Source: Caldilinea sp. (GTDB lineage: Bacteria > Chloroflexota > Anaerolineae > Caldilineales > Caldilineaceae). Taken from it: a stretch of DNA of 5,932 nucleotides. The position numbers were made by a program, and so were the translations under genes. A model generated the notes under the pieces. The model saw only the letters and a list, made by a program, of their open reading frames with translations. It was not told where the DNA came from and made no database searches. Where the stretch lies: positions 1-5,932 of the forward strand of contig JAPLGY010000052.1 of the NCBI GenBank assembly GCA_026389955.1, read 5' to 3'. Of this stretch, positions 1-5,932 are shown piece by piece. How positions within the stretch are numbered: position 1 is the stretch's first letter; each line of letters opens with the position of its first letter.

Positions 1-845
1 GAGATCGAAAAAGGATGGGGTTCGTCAGAGAGGGGGGCTGCTGTCTGTCGAACGTTGAAAAAGACAAACTGTCCCGGCTGTGCCGCAAACGGGCGATCCA
101 GCTGGATCTGCAGCTCTGTGACCCCTGGTTGTGGAGTGACAGCGACCAGCTTGCCAGCGGATGGGGGAGCCCAACGACGATAAAGCCCCAGCCGGTAAAG
201 CCAGGCATAACAGCCCACTCCCAGAATCGCCATGAGGTACCAGTCCGTCTGCAGCAGGATCGCATGCAGGCTGCCGGCCAGAAAGGGCACGCCCATCAGC
301 TGGTGTGACTGCAGCCAACGGCGATACGGCAGTTTGACCCAGAGAGTGAGAGCCACCAGCAAGCCTAGACCGATGACGCCCACCATTCCCAGCGTGTAGT
401 GGGTGTCGACGAACGGCACCAAATACTGGGCCAGGACCTGCTGATCCGGGATCGCCTGCACTGCCAGCACCAGCAGATGCAGGATCAGAAAAATCAGCGC
501 TGTGGTCCCCACCTGCGCATGGAGCTGATAGGAACGGTCCAACCCACCTGTCAGATCCTCGACCCACTGCCAACGGGCCGCCAGAATAAAATTCAGCCCC
601 ATAAAAAGCATGCCCCAAAAACCCAGTGATGTGCCGAGTTCGTACCAGGGGTCGGCTGTGTCGGCAGCGAACCAAAAGCGGCTGCTCTCCCAGCGCAGCT
701 CGATCCCCCCCCACAGGTTTTGAAGGGCAGTGAACCCGACAAAGGCCCACATGCCATAGATCACCCATTCTACAAGAGGATAACGCAGGCAGTAGACCCG
801 CCACTCCTTGATGCTCGGCAGGCTCCGGAGGCGCAGTGTGTGCAT
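1..845 (-). CDS. Ferric-reductase-like transmembrane flavocytochrome with FNR-type FAD domain (3' end beyond window)
   Basis: I read this frame directly: it is open from ATG at 845 to the window edge (281 codons, no stop). About six hydrophobic segments are visible (roughly residues 24-41, 74-90, 109-130, 153-170, 183-200 and 203-219). Two histidine pairs, H109/H123 and H181/H194, are spaced 14 and 13 residues apart, the pattern of bis-heme ligation in ferric reductase/NADPH oxidase membrane domains. After residue 226 an FNR-like beta-barrel begins, with PGQF (about 257-260) and DEPHPFSI (274-281), the usual FAD-binding motif. The missing C-terminus should hold the NAD(P)H-binding part. Known family role: moving electrons from cytosolic NAD(P)H through FAD and two hemes across the membrane to Fe3+, oxygen or another acceptor. 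The substrate here is unknown. The start is supported by AAGGAGA 5 nt upstream. It lies 44 nt after rsmI and is probably co-transcribed with it. The family is secure; the physiological role is not. Confidence 0.9.
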   Translation of the reverse strand, partial: MHTLRLRSLPSIKEWRVYCLRYPLVEWVIYGMWAFVGFTALQNLWGGIELRWESSRFWFAADTADPWYELGTSLGFWGMLFMGLNFILAARWQWVEDLTGGLDRSYQLHAQVGTTALIFLILHLLVLAVQAIPDQQVLAQYLVPFVDTHYTLGMVGVIGLGLLVALTLWVKLPYRRWLQSHQLMGVPFLAGSLHAILLQTDWYLMAILGVGCYAWLYRLGLYRRWAPPSAGKLVAVTPQPGVTELQIQLDRPFAAQPGQFVFFNVRQTAAPLSDEPHPFSI

Positions 846-850
846 GGATG

Positions 851-857
851 TCTCCTT
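851..857 (-). promoter_or_regulatory. Shine-Dalgarno of the ferric-reductase-like gene
   Basis: AAGGAGA on the minus strand, 5 nt before the ATG at 845. This strong site fixes the start and favours this frame over the longer out-of-frame ORF whose ATG is at 897. Confidence 0.8.
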
Positions 858-889
858 TTCTGTTTGTGCAGACGAAAAATAACAGCAGG

Positions 890-1594
890 TCAACCATCAG
901 AGCTCAGGCCGGAAACGTCTGTCGAGCGGCCCTGACCGCCAATGACGACGATAAACTCACCCTTCAACGAGCTCTTCTGGCGGACAAGGGAGAGGAGGGT
1001 GGAGAGGGGGGCGCGTTCGACCTGTTCGTAGCGTTTGGTGAGGTCGTTGGCAAGCGCAGCAGGCCGGTCTCCATATACGGCCAGGGCATCTTCTAAAAAA
1101 GCAGCCAGACGAAAAGGACTTTCATAAAAAATCAGCGTGTGCGGAGACTCCTGGTCAACGCTGAGAAAACGACGACGTTGGCTGCTTTTGCGCGGGGAAA
1201 AGCCGCGAAAGGTAAAACTGTGCAGCGGAAGACCAGAGAGCACAACTGCCATGATCAACCCGGTTGGACCTGGAATCAGGGTCACAGGAATTTGTGCAGC
1301 GATCGCCCGCCGCAACAACGAGTAGCCAGGGTCAGAAATGCCCGGCGTGCCAGCGTCAGTCACCAACGCAATGTTGGCCCCTGTCCGAAGCAAACCAACG
1401 ATGCGTTCGCCCGCTCGCACTTCGTTGTGTTCGTGAAAGGCAATCTGAGGTTTGTGGATCTCATAGTGGTTGAGCAAGACGCCGGTCGTGCGCGTGTCCT
1501 CGCTCGCAATGTAGTCTACACTGCGCAGCGTCTCCAAACCACGCAGCGTGATGTCACCCAAATTCCCGATCGGTGTTGCGACAAGATAAAGCAT
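890..1594 (-). CDS. rsmI: 16S rRNA (cytidine1402-2'-O)-methyltransferase RsmI
   Basis: This SAM-dependent tetrapyrrole-methylase-fold enzyme 2'-O-methylates C1402 in the decoding centre of 16S rRNA. Family motifs from the chosen start are [11 protein letters not shown] (residues 6-16), ASEDTR (30-35), [15 protein letters not shown] (76-90) and IPGPT (107-111), followed by GFSPRK and [11 protein letters not shown]. The protein is 234 aa, against 286 in E. coli. It ends soon after the [10 protein letters not shown] strand, so the C-terminal helical domain of longer RsmI proteins is absent. I chose ATG 1594 because the family begins right before [11 protein letters not shown]. That start has only a weak Shine-Dalgarno. 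An in-frame ATG at 1675, with AGGA 4 nt upstream, would add 27 residues that resemble nothing in the family. The function is certain; the start is moderately certain. The ferric-reductase-like gene follows after 44 nt. Confidence 0.95.
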   Translation of the reverse strand: MLYLVATPIGNLGDITLRGLETLRSVDYIASEDTRTTGVLLNHYEIHKPQIAFHEHNEVRAGERIVGLLRTGANIALVTDAGTPGISDPGYSLLRRAIAAQIPVTLIPGPTGLIMAVVLSGLPLHSFTFRGFSPRKSSQRRRFLSVDQESPHTLIFYESPFRLAAFLEDALAVYGDRPAALANDLTKRYEQVERAPLSTLLSLVRQKSSLKGEFIVVIGGQGRSTDVSGLSSDG

Positions 1595-1665
1595 CACAGG
1601 TCTCGCCAGACCGCTGCACTGCGCTGCAAACCTGCCACCATGGACTCTATAGCCTTTCAAAACCC

Positions 1666-1698
1666 ATTCAAACATCTGTTCCTACACAATGTTTGAAT
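1666..1698. repeat. Perfect 10-bp inverted repeat upstream of rsmI (possible operator)
   Basis: ATTCAAACAT at 1666-1675 is the exact reverse complement of ATGTTTGAAT at 1689-1698, with a 13-nt spacer. It lies 71-104 nt upstream of the chosen rsmI start and just downstream of a TTGACA box. The arms are AT-rich and no T-tract follows, so a dimeric regulator site is more likely than an intrinsic terminator for the SDR gene. This role is an inference. Confidence 0.45.
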
Positions 1699-1721
1699 CT
1701 CTGCGCGCACGCGTCTGTCAA
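1693..1721 (-). promoter_or_regulatory. Candidate sigma70 promoter for rsmI
   Basis: A perfect -35 TTGACA (1716-1721) lies 17 nt from a poor -10, ATTCAA (1693-1698), which falls inside one arm of the inverted repeat. The -35 sits in AATTGACAG, the same 9-mer as in the stronger promoter before the SDR gene. A separate TATAGA at 1646-1651 could be a -10 but lacks a good -35. If this promoter is used, transcription would start near 1686, close to the alternative ATG at 1675. Confidence 0.3.
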
Positions 1722-1743
1722 TTCGCCCAGACCCGCTGTACAC

Positions 1744-2673
1744 TCAAAAACTGAACTTTACCCCAGTCAGCTGCTCGGAAAGCTCCCAAAAACGTCGAAG
1801 CGCAGCTGCGTCGCTGGCCGCACTGTGGGCTTTTTGTTCGGCCGGATAGCCGAATAGATTGAATTTGCGCGGGCCATAGAAGACACCCCCCTTGGCCTCT
1901 GGAGCTGTCATCCCATACAAGATCGGCAATACCCCCATACCAATGTCCTGGGCCAAAATGGGCTTGATGACACGATAAAGAAGCGCCTCAAATTTCGCTT
2001 CTGACTGCTCAACACTGTTTGTTTGTAGGTTGCCAATGACAAGACCTGGATGCGAAACGTTCGCAACCGTGTCCCGCTTTGCCGCGCTCAGACGTTTCTG
2101 CAGCTCAAATGTGAAAAAAACATTCGCCAGTTTGCTCTGCCCATAGGCAGCCCAGCGACTGTACTTCTTTCGACCCATCAAATCCTCAAAGTGAATCGCC
2201 CCCATGTAGTGTGCACTGCTGCTCACTGTGTGAATCCGCGCCTTGGCGCGCTTGACAATCAGATCCAACAAAAGCCCCGTCAACGCAAAATGACCCAGAT
2301 GGTTGACGCCGATCTGCATCTCAAACCCATCCGGCGTCTCCTGACGCGGGATCGCCATCACCCCCGCATTGTTGAGCAGGATGTCCAAAAATTCATACTT
2401 CTGCCTGAAGGCAAGGGCAAAAGACCGGACAGAACTCAAATCGCCTACGTCAAGCCCCATCAGATCCACGGCAGCTGCAGGCTGTTCCTGCAAAAGCGCT
2501 CGGCGAGCAGTTTCACCTTTCTGAAGATTCCGTGCCGTCATCACAACGGTTGCGCCTTTTGCCGCCAATGCTTTCGAGCACTCAAAACCTAGCCCACTGT
2601 TGGCACCAGTCACAACCGCCACTTTGCCTTGTAAACTCGGTATCTCGTCTTGCGTCCATTTTGTCGGGTTCAT
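1744..2673 (-). CDS. Short-chain dehydrogenase/reductase (retinol dehydrogenase / WWOX-like group)
   Basis: A 309-aa Rossmann-fold oxidoreductase, probably cytosolic. Visible SDR motifs are the nucleotide-binding TGANSGLG (residues 22-29), an arginine in TAR (46-48) that suggests NADP(H), D75 before the adenine pocket, LLNNAG (99-104), catalytic N124 in VNHLGHF, the serine in VSSSAH (150-155), YGQSK with Y177 and K181, and SHPG further on. The length of about 310 aa and the HPG region fit the group annotated as retinol dehydrogenase- or WW-domain oxidoreductase-like; the real substrate in bacteria is generally unknown. The ATG at 2673 is chosen because GGGAGA lies 7 nt upstream and the Rossmann motif follows at the normal distance. 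An in-frame TTG at 2757 would begin almost at the predicted transcript end and has no ribosome site. The gene has its own promoter and looks monocistronic or loosely linked to rsmI. Confidence 0.93.
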   Translation of the reverse strand: MNPTKWTQDEIPSLQGKVAVVTGANSGLGFECSKALAAKGATVVMTARNLQKGETARRALLQEQPAAAVDLMGLDVGDLSSVRSFALAFRQKYEFLDILLNNAGVMAIPRQETPDGFEMQIGVNHLGHFALTGLLLDLIVKRAKARIHTVSSSAHYMGAIHFEDLMGRKKYSRWAAYGQSKLANVFFTFELQKRLSAAKRDTVANVSHPGLVIGNLQTNSVEQSEAKFEALLYRVIKPILAQDIGMGVLPILYGMTAPEAKGGVFYGPRKFNLFGYPAEQKAHSAASDAAALRRFWELSEQLTGVKFSF

Positions 2674-2680
2674 CGCACTT

Positions 2681-2686
2681 TCTCCC
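2681..2686 (-). promoter_or_regulatory. Shine-Dalgarno of the SDR gene
   Basis: GGGAGA on the minus strand, 7 nt before the ATG at 2673. It decides this start over the in-frame TTG at 2757. Confidence 0.7.
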
Positions 2687-2705
2687 AAAAGCTTGTTTGC
2701 GTCGC

Positions 2706-2722
2706 GCAGCACGCATTGCTGC
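2706..2722. repeat. Small hairpin in the SDR leader
   Basis: GCAGCA (2706-2711) and TGCTGC (2717-2722) are perfectly complementary arms around a 5-nt loop. The hairpin falls in the predicted 86-nt untranslated leader of the SDR mRNA, 20 nt before the Shine-Dalgarno. There is no U-tract, so it is not a terminator. It may be chance or may affect leader folding. Confidence 0.35.
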
Positions 2723-2765
2723 CGGCCGTCCAAAACGCCCAATGTTTTTCCGAACAACGTTTGGA

Positions 2766-2794
2766 ATTTTAGTGCGTGTTTGTCTACCTGTCAA
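2766..2794 (-). promoter_or_regulatory. Near-consensus sigma70 promoter of the SDR gene
   Basis: The minus strand reads TTGACA (2789-2794), a 17-nt spacer, then TAAAAT (2766-2771): a perfect -35, ideal spacing and one mismatch in the -10. Transcription is expected to start near 2759-2760, giving a leader of about 86 nt before the ATG at 2673. It lies in the 209-nt gap after the AOR gene, so the SDR is probably transcribed independently of the hisB-murQ-AOR block. Confidence 0.75.
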
Positions 2795-2882
2795 TTTTCC
2801 CAGGCTGGTGGATCAACGAGCCGTTCGTTTGCTTGACCCCGGCCTTTTGCCCTGACCAACACTCCCCACCAGCAATCCCAGG

Positions 2883-4778
2883 TCAGCTGGCCGCCCAGCC
2901 AACACCAAGCTCGTGCAGCTTTTGAGTGGTGGGATTGCCAGTGGCAATGTCCCAGCCAGCAAGACGGTAATAAAGATCTTTGGCCAGTTCGATCTCTTCT
3001 TCGGTGACTCGATAGCCGTCGCTGACACCCCCTTTGAGTGGCTGGTGAAGACGTTGCGGCAGCTTGTCGTCCTGGCGGGTGAACCCTTCGCGCGCGTTGA
3101 AAACCTTCATGAGGTTGACCCGGCGAGCACCAACTTCCATCAGCTCCGAAAGAGTGATCTCCCAGCCCGTAACCGCGTTGACGACCTGGGCAACAGTGCC
3201 AGGCCCGTAAAGCTGCCAGGTGGCTCCCCAGTCAAACTGACAAAGATTGAGTGCATCCATGAGGCCCGTCCAATACTGGGTCACAAGCGTGAATTCAACC
3301 TTAGCCTCGCCAAGGTCGGTGGCAGGAACAGGACGGGTAAGCCCTAGCTCAGCCAGCCACCCCAGGCTGCGCGCACCGGAGTTCTCTTCGTAAGAAGTGT
3401 CATGTTCGCTCGACTGGTGGTCAGCCCCAAATGGGTTGACAGCATAGATCAACCCCATGCTGCGTTTGACCTGGGGCATGTGGGCAGGAGCTTCACTCCC
3501 CTTGACCGTGATCAGCCGCGTTTGGGCGTCCGGTCCGATCTGGGCAGCAGCGCGCGCCGAACCCTCAGCCAGCAGGTTGCCCAGCCGCCCTCGACGGAAG
3601 GCCATCGCTTCGAGTGCGGCGAGCATTGCGTGAGCATCTCCCCAGCGCAGGGCAAGCCCGTCGGTGTCGAGGTCGGTGAGGATGCCATCCTCGTAGCATT
3701 CGATGGCCCAGGCGATGGTAGCACCGGCGCCGATGGTGTCCAACCCGTAGTCGTTGCAGAGGGCATTGGCCTTGGAGACGGCGGCGAGGTCGCGCACTTC
3801 ACAGTAGGAACCAAAGGTCGCAATGGTCTCATATTCTGGACCGCCTAGCTCGCGTTTGACCTGATACGCGTCGTCGGTCTCAACCTCACGCTTGCAGCGC
3901 ACGGCACAGGCGTAGCAGGTGTCGCGGCTCACCAGAATGGTTTCAGCCAGTCGTTCCCCCGAAATTTCCTCGCAGCCGTCAAAGGTGCCACTCTGATAGT
4001 TGCGTGTCGGTAGCCCACCAGCAAATTCCTGGCTCAACACCACCCCTGCTGTGCCCAGCTTGCCCAGCTCCTGCATCCCATGGTTGCGCTTGAACTCGGC
4101 AGCACCCAGTGCGGCTACCTGTTTGACACCGGCTGGGTCGGCGTACGAAGGACGCAGCGAGCCACGCACTGCAATCGCTTTGAGATTTTTGGAACCCATG
4201 ACGGCCCCCAGCCCAGTGCGGCCTGCAGCTCGGTTTCGCATGTTGATAATCGCAGCCACACGCACAAGGTTCTCCCCGGCTGGCCCGCAGCAGGTAACTT
4301 CTACTTTGGAGTCGCCCAGTTCCTGGCGCAAACGAGTCTCCGTCTCCCAGGATCCAAGCCCCCAGAGGTGAGAGGCGTCGCGCAGCGCTGCCTGGCCGTC
4401 GTGAACCCATAGATATACTGGTTTTTCCGCTTTGCCAAAAAAGACAACACCGTCAAAGCCAGCGTTTTTGAACTCGGCTGGGAAAAAACCGCCAGCCTGT
4501 GAGTCGCCAATCGCCCCGGTCAGCGGCGACTTGGCATTCGCCGTCATCCGACTCTGGCCCGAAAAAGGGGCCCCTGTGAGCACACTCAACATCAACGTAA
4601 GCACATTGTCCGGACCAAGCGCATCAACTCCAGGAGGCATGTGCTTGAGCAGATAGTACATGCCAAAGTTGGTCCCCCCCATGTAGGTGCGATACCAGCT
4701 TTCATCGTGTTGGTCGATCTGGATATGGCCGCTGCTGAGGTCGACGATCAGAATTTTGCCATGGTATCCGTGTGGCAT
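2883..4778 (-). CDS. Aldehyde ferredoxin oxidoreductase family protein (tungsten/molybdenum pterin, 4Fe-4S)
   Basis: A 631-aa full-length AOR-family enzyme. Known members oxidise aldehydes to carboxylic acids with ferredoxin as acceptor, using a bis-pterin tungsten (or molybdenum) centre and one 4Fe-4S cluster in the cytosol. The N-terminal domain starts GYHGKILIVDLSSG (residues 4-17), with YMGGTNFG (32-39) and the pterin-region segment AAGRTGLGAVMGSKNLKAIAV (about 184-204). The cluster ligands are C288, C291 and C295 (CYACAVRC) plus C513 in DALNLCQF. Other family signatures are GGPEYETIATFG (312-323), ALCNDYGLDTIGAG (339-352), GADH (451-454) and NAREGFTRQDDKLP (561-574). The usual HDPR-like segment reads AHMPQVKRS (432-440). 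ATG 4778 is chosen for its strong Shine-Dalgarno; a GTG at 4865 would run back into murQ. No ferredoxin, MoaD-like or partner-subunit gene is adjacent within the window. The family is certain; the substrate and metal are not. Confidence 0.96.
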   Translation of the reverse strand: MPHGYHGKILIVDLSSGHIQIDQHDESWYRTYMGGTNFGMYYLLKHMPPGVDALGPDNVLTLMLSVLTGAPFSGQSRMTANAKSPLTGAIGDSQAGGFFPAEFKNAGFDGVVFFGKAEKPVYLWVHDGQAALRDASHLWGLGSWETETRLRQELGDSKVEVTCCGPAGENLVRVAAIINMRNRAAGRTGLGAVMGSKNLKAIAVRGSLRPSYADPAGVKQVAALGAAEFKRNHGMQELGKLGTAGVVLSQEFAGGLPTRNYQSGTFDGCEEISGERLAETILVSRDTCYACAVRCKREVETDDAYQVKRELGGPEYETIATFGSYCEVRDLAAVSKANALCNDYGLDTIGAGATIAWAIECYEDGILTDLDTDGLALRWGDAHAMLAALEAMAFRRGRLGNLLAEGSARAAAQIGPDAQTRLITVKGSEAPAHMPQVKRSMGLIYAVNPFGADHQSSEHDTSYEENSGARSLGWLAELGLTRPVPATDLGEAKVEFTLVTQYWTGLMDALNLCQFDWGATWQLYGPGTVAQVVNAVTGWEITLSELMEVGARRVNLMKVFNAREGFTRQDDKLPQRLHQPLKGGVSDGYRVTEEEIELAKDLYYRLAGWDIATGNPTTQKLHELGVGWAAS

Positions 4779-4785
4779 CAGATGG

Positions 4786-4791
4786 CTCCTT
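4786..4791 (-). promoter_or_regulatory. Shine-Dalgarno of the AOR gene
   Basis: AAGGAG on the minus strand, 7 nt before the ATG at 4778. It fixes the AOR start within the 43-nt murQ-AOR gap, where I see no terminator or clear promoter. Confidence 0.8.
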
Positions 4792-4821
4792 GGGCAATCA
4801 ACAATGGTTTGAGAACTGGTT

Positions 4822-5739
4822 TTATAAAGATTGGTTTGTCTGGCGCGCATAGGCCTGCAAGGCACGTTTCAAATGGCCGTCGCTGGCCGCAAGCAGGGTG
4901 TCAACCACAGCACCGCTGGCTCCAGTGAGCAGCGCAAAAGCAGCTGCCTTCACACTCGGAAAGGTCTCCAGCGCAGCAGCTGCACGGTCCGGGCCAACCC
5001 CCGCAATCGCACAAAGGATTTGAACTGTGCGCGCTCGCAGTTTGGCATTGGAAGGCCGTAGATCCACCATCAGATTTTCGTAGACTTTGCCCAGCCGAAC
5101 CATCGCAGCAGTGGAAATCAGGTTGAGCACCATCTTCTGGGCAGTCCCTGCCTTCATTCGGGTAGAGCCGGTGAGCGCCTCCGGCCCACAAAGAACTACG
5201 ATGGGATGGTGGGCAACTGCTTCCATGGCGCTGTTCGGGGTGTTGACCACGCAGCCGACCCGGGCACCTCTGCTGCAGGCGTAACGCATCGCAGCCAGCG
5301 TGTACGGGGTTGACCCCGAAGCAGCAATGCCTACTACGATGTCCTGTGCTTCTAGATTCAGGGCTTGCAGATCCTGCACAGCCTCTTGGACGTTGTCTTC
5401 GGCCCCTTCGATCGAGCTGCGAAGCGCGGCGTCGCCGCCTGCAATCAGACCGACAACCTGGCCAGCGTCTACCCCAAAGGTGGGCGGGCACTCTGAAGCG
5501 TCAAGTACCCCCAGCCGTCCGCTGGTGCCAGCCCCTACATAGATCAGACGGCCGCCAGCAGCCAATACATCGACGACAACATCGACCAGACCCGCAATCG
5601 CAGGAAGAGCCTTTTCAACAGCAGCAGCAATCTGCTTGTCTTCCTGCTGAAGAACAGTTACTACGTCCAAGGTGGCCAGTTCGTCGAGCCGCAACGTGCG
5701 AGGGTTGCGCTCCTCGGTGAGTGGCGTCTGCGGATACAT
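4822..5739 (-). CDS. murQ: N-acetylmuramic acid 6-phosphate etherase MurQ
   Basis: A 305-aa SIS-fold lyase, close to E. coli MurQ (298 aa). It cleaves the D-lactyl ether of MurNAc-6-phosphate to give GlcNAc-6-phosphate and D-lactate in cytosolic peptidoglycan recycling. The sequence opens with the family's LTEERNP (residues 7-13). It carries the sugar-phosphate-binding [20 protein letters not shown] (66-85) with E83, and SIEGAEDN (109-116) with E114; both glutamates match the catalytic numbering of the E. coli enzyme. The SIS serine/threonine loop AASGSTPYT, then [18 protein letters not shown] and [10 protein letters not shown], complete the pattern. The start at 5739 follows AGGA by 6 nt, and that site overlaps the hisB stop, so translation is probably coupled. 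No MurNAc transporter, anhydromuramic kinase or MurR-type regulator is visible in the window. Confidence 0.97.
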   Translation of the reverse strand: MYPQTPLTEERNPRTLRLDELATLDVVTVLQQEDKQIAAAVEKALPAIAGLVDVVVDVLAAGGRLIYVGAGTSGRLGVLDASECPPTFGVDAGQVVGLIAGGDAALRSSIEGAEDNVQEAVQDLQALNLEAQDIVVGIAASGSTPYTLAAMRYACSRGARVGCVVNTPNSAMEAVAHHPIVVLCGPEALTGSTRMKAGTAQKMVLNLISTAAMVRLGKVYENLMVDLRPSNAKLRARTVQILCAIAGVGPDRAAAALETFPSVKAAAFALLTGASGAVVDTLLAASDGHLKRALQAYARQTNQSL

Positions 5740-5745
5740 GGAAAA

Positions 5746-5749
5746 TCCT
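5746..5749 (-). promoter_or_regulatory. murQ Shine-Dalgarno overlapping the hisB stop codon
   Basis: The minus strand reads TAGGA, in which the hisB TAG stop shares bases with the AGGA core, 6 nt before the murQ ATG. This arrangement suits ribosome re-initiation from hisB to murQ. Confidence 0.6.
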
Positions 5750-5932
5750 AGCCGTTCAGTGTGCCCTTGGTGCTGGGGACCCCTTGGCGGCGTGGGTCGA
5801 TCGTTGCCGCAGCGTCCAGGGCTTTGGCCAGTGCCTTGAAGAGGGCCTCGATTTTGTGGTGGTCGTTGCGGCCATAGAGCACACGGGCGTGCAGATTGAA
5901 CCGTCCGTGGATGGCGAGCGATTCAAAGAGAT
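5748..5932 (-). CDS. hisB: Imidazoleglycerol-phosphate dehydratase HisB, C-terminal 60 residues (5' end beyond window)
   Basis: Only the 3' end is present, read directly from the edge to TAG at 5748-5750. HisB dehydrates imidazole glycerol phosphate to imidazole acetol phosphate in histidine biosynthesis, as a cytosolic Mn-dependent oligomer. The visible part has the conserved [20 protein letters not shown] segment, whose HHxxE supplies metal ligands, followed by a helix (ALAKALDAA) and the C-terminal GVPSTKGTL, the phosphate-binding end of the family. It stops 3 residues after STKGTL, as expected for the monofunctional bacterial form, so the 3' end is intact. Whether the missing N-terminus carries a fused phosphatase domain cannot be seen. 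The gene is followed by murQ after 8 nt. Other his genes may lie upstream, outside the window. Confidence 0.96.
   Translation of the reverse strand, partial: LFESLAIHGRFNLHARVLYGRNDHHKIEALFKALAKALDAAATIDPRRQGVPSTKGTLNG

Noticed and set aside
25..897. 290-codon minus-strand ORF as a gene
   Set aside because: It is an out-of-frame shadow of the flavocytochrome: biased Gly/Ala/Pro/Ser/Arg/His composition, no recognisable motif, and it overlaps the frame that has clear heme and FAD motifs.
1139..1696. 185-codon plus-strand ORF opposite rsmI
   Set aside because: Antisense shadow of rsmI, rich in Arg, Gln and His, with no family motif.
2050..2592. 180-codon plus-strand ORF opposite the SDR gene
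   Set aside because: Antisense shadow of a clear SDR with all catalytic motifs.
2674..2757. N-terminal extension of the SDR from a TTG codon at 2757
   Set aside because: It has no ribosome site, would begin within about 3 nt of the predicted transcript start, and the ATG at 2673 has a good Shine-Dalgarno.
2806..2876. 8-bp inverted repeat (GCTGGTGG / CCACCAGC) and a 5-bp hairpin (AACGA / TCGTT) after the AOR gene as a terminator
   Set aside because: The first pair is separated by about 55 nt, the second stem is short, and neither is followed by a T-tract.
4901..5491. 196-codon minus-strand ORF inside murQ
   Set aside because: Alternative-frame shadow with Arg/Cys/Ser-rich sequence; murQ is intact in the other frame.

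Overview
This 5.9 kb window is a compact bacterial chromosomal segment, fairly GC-rich by eye. All six genes I can support lie on the minus strand, so in transcription order they run from the right edge to the left: hisB (3' end only), murQ, a tungsten/molybdenum aldehyde ferredoxin oxidoreductase (AOR), a short-chain dehydrogenase (SDR), rsmI, and a ferric-reductase-like flavocytochrome cut by the left edge. I see no tRNA, rRNA, CRISPR array, insertion sequence or phage gene. The AOR suggests anaerobic or facultative metabolism, and murQ suggests peptidoglycan recycling. The style of the AOR and SDR would fit Chloroflexota, but I cannot establish the taxon from the sequence alone.

Right block (about 2883-5932): hisB, murQ and AOR are tightly packed. 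The hisB stop codon overlaps the Shine-Dalgarno of murQ, with 8 nt between the genes. The AOR starts 43 nt after the murQ stop, behind a strong AAGGAG. They are probably co-transcribed although they belong to three different pathways: histidine synthesis, cell-wall sugar recycling and aldehyde oxidation.

Middle (about 1744-2882): a 209-nt gap follows the AOR and contains a near-consensus sigma70 promoter (TTGACA, 17 nt, TAAAAT) driving the SDR gene. No convincing intrinsic terminator is visible after the AOR.

Left block (1-1743): a 149-nt gap with a perfect 10-bp inverted repeat and a second TTGACA box precedes rsmI (16S rRNA C1402 2'-O-methyltransferase). rsmI is followed after 44 nt by the ferric-reductase-like gene. 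That gene is open at the window edge, and a 290-codon ORF in another frame of the same strand covers it and could be mistaken for it.

The window is mostly ordinary housekeeping and redox metabolism. The points worth a second look are the AOR active-site variant, the inverted repeat before rsmI, the short RsmI and the masked flavocytochrome. I do not see a new defence or mobile system.
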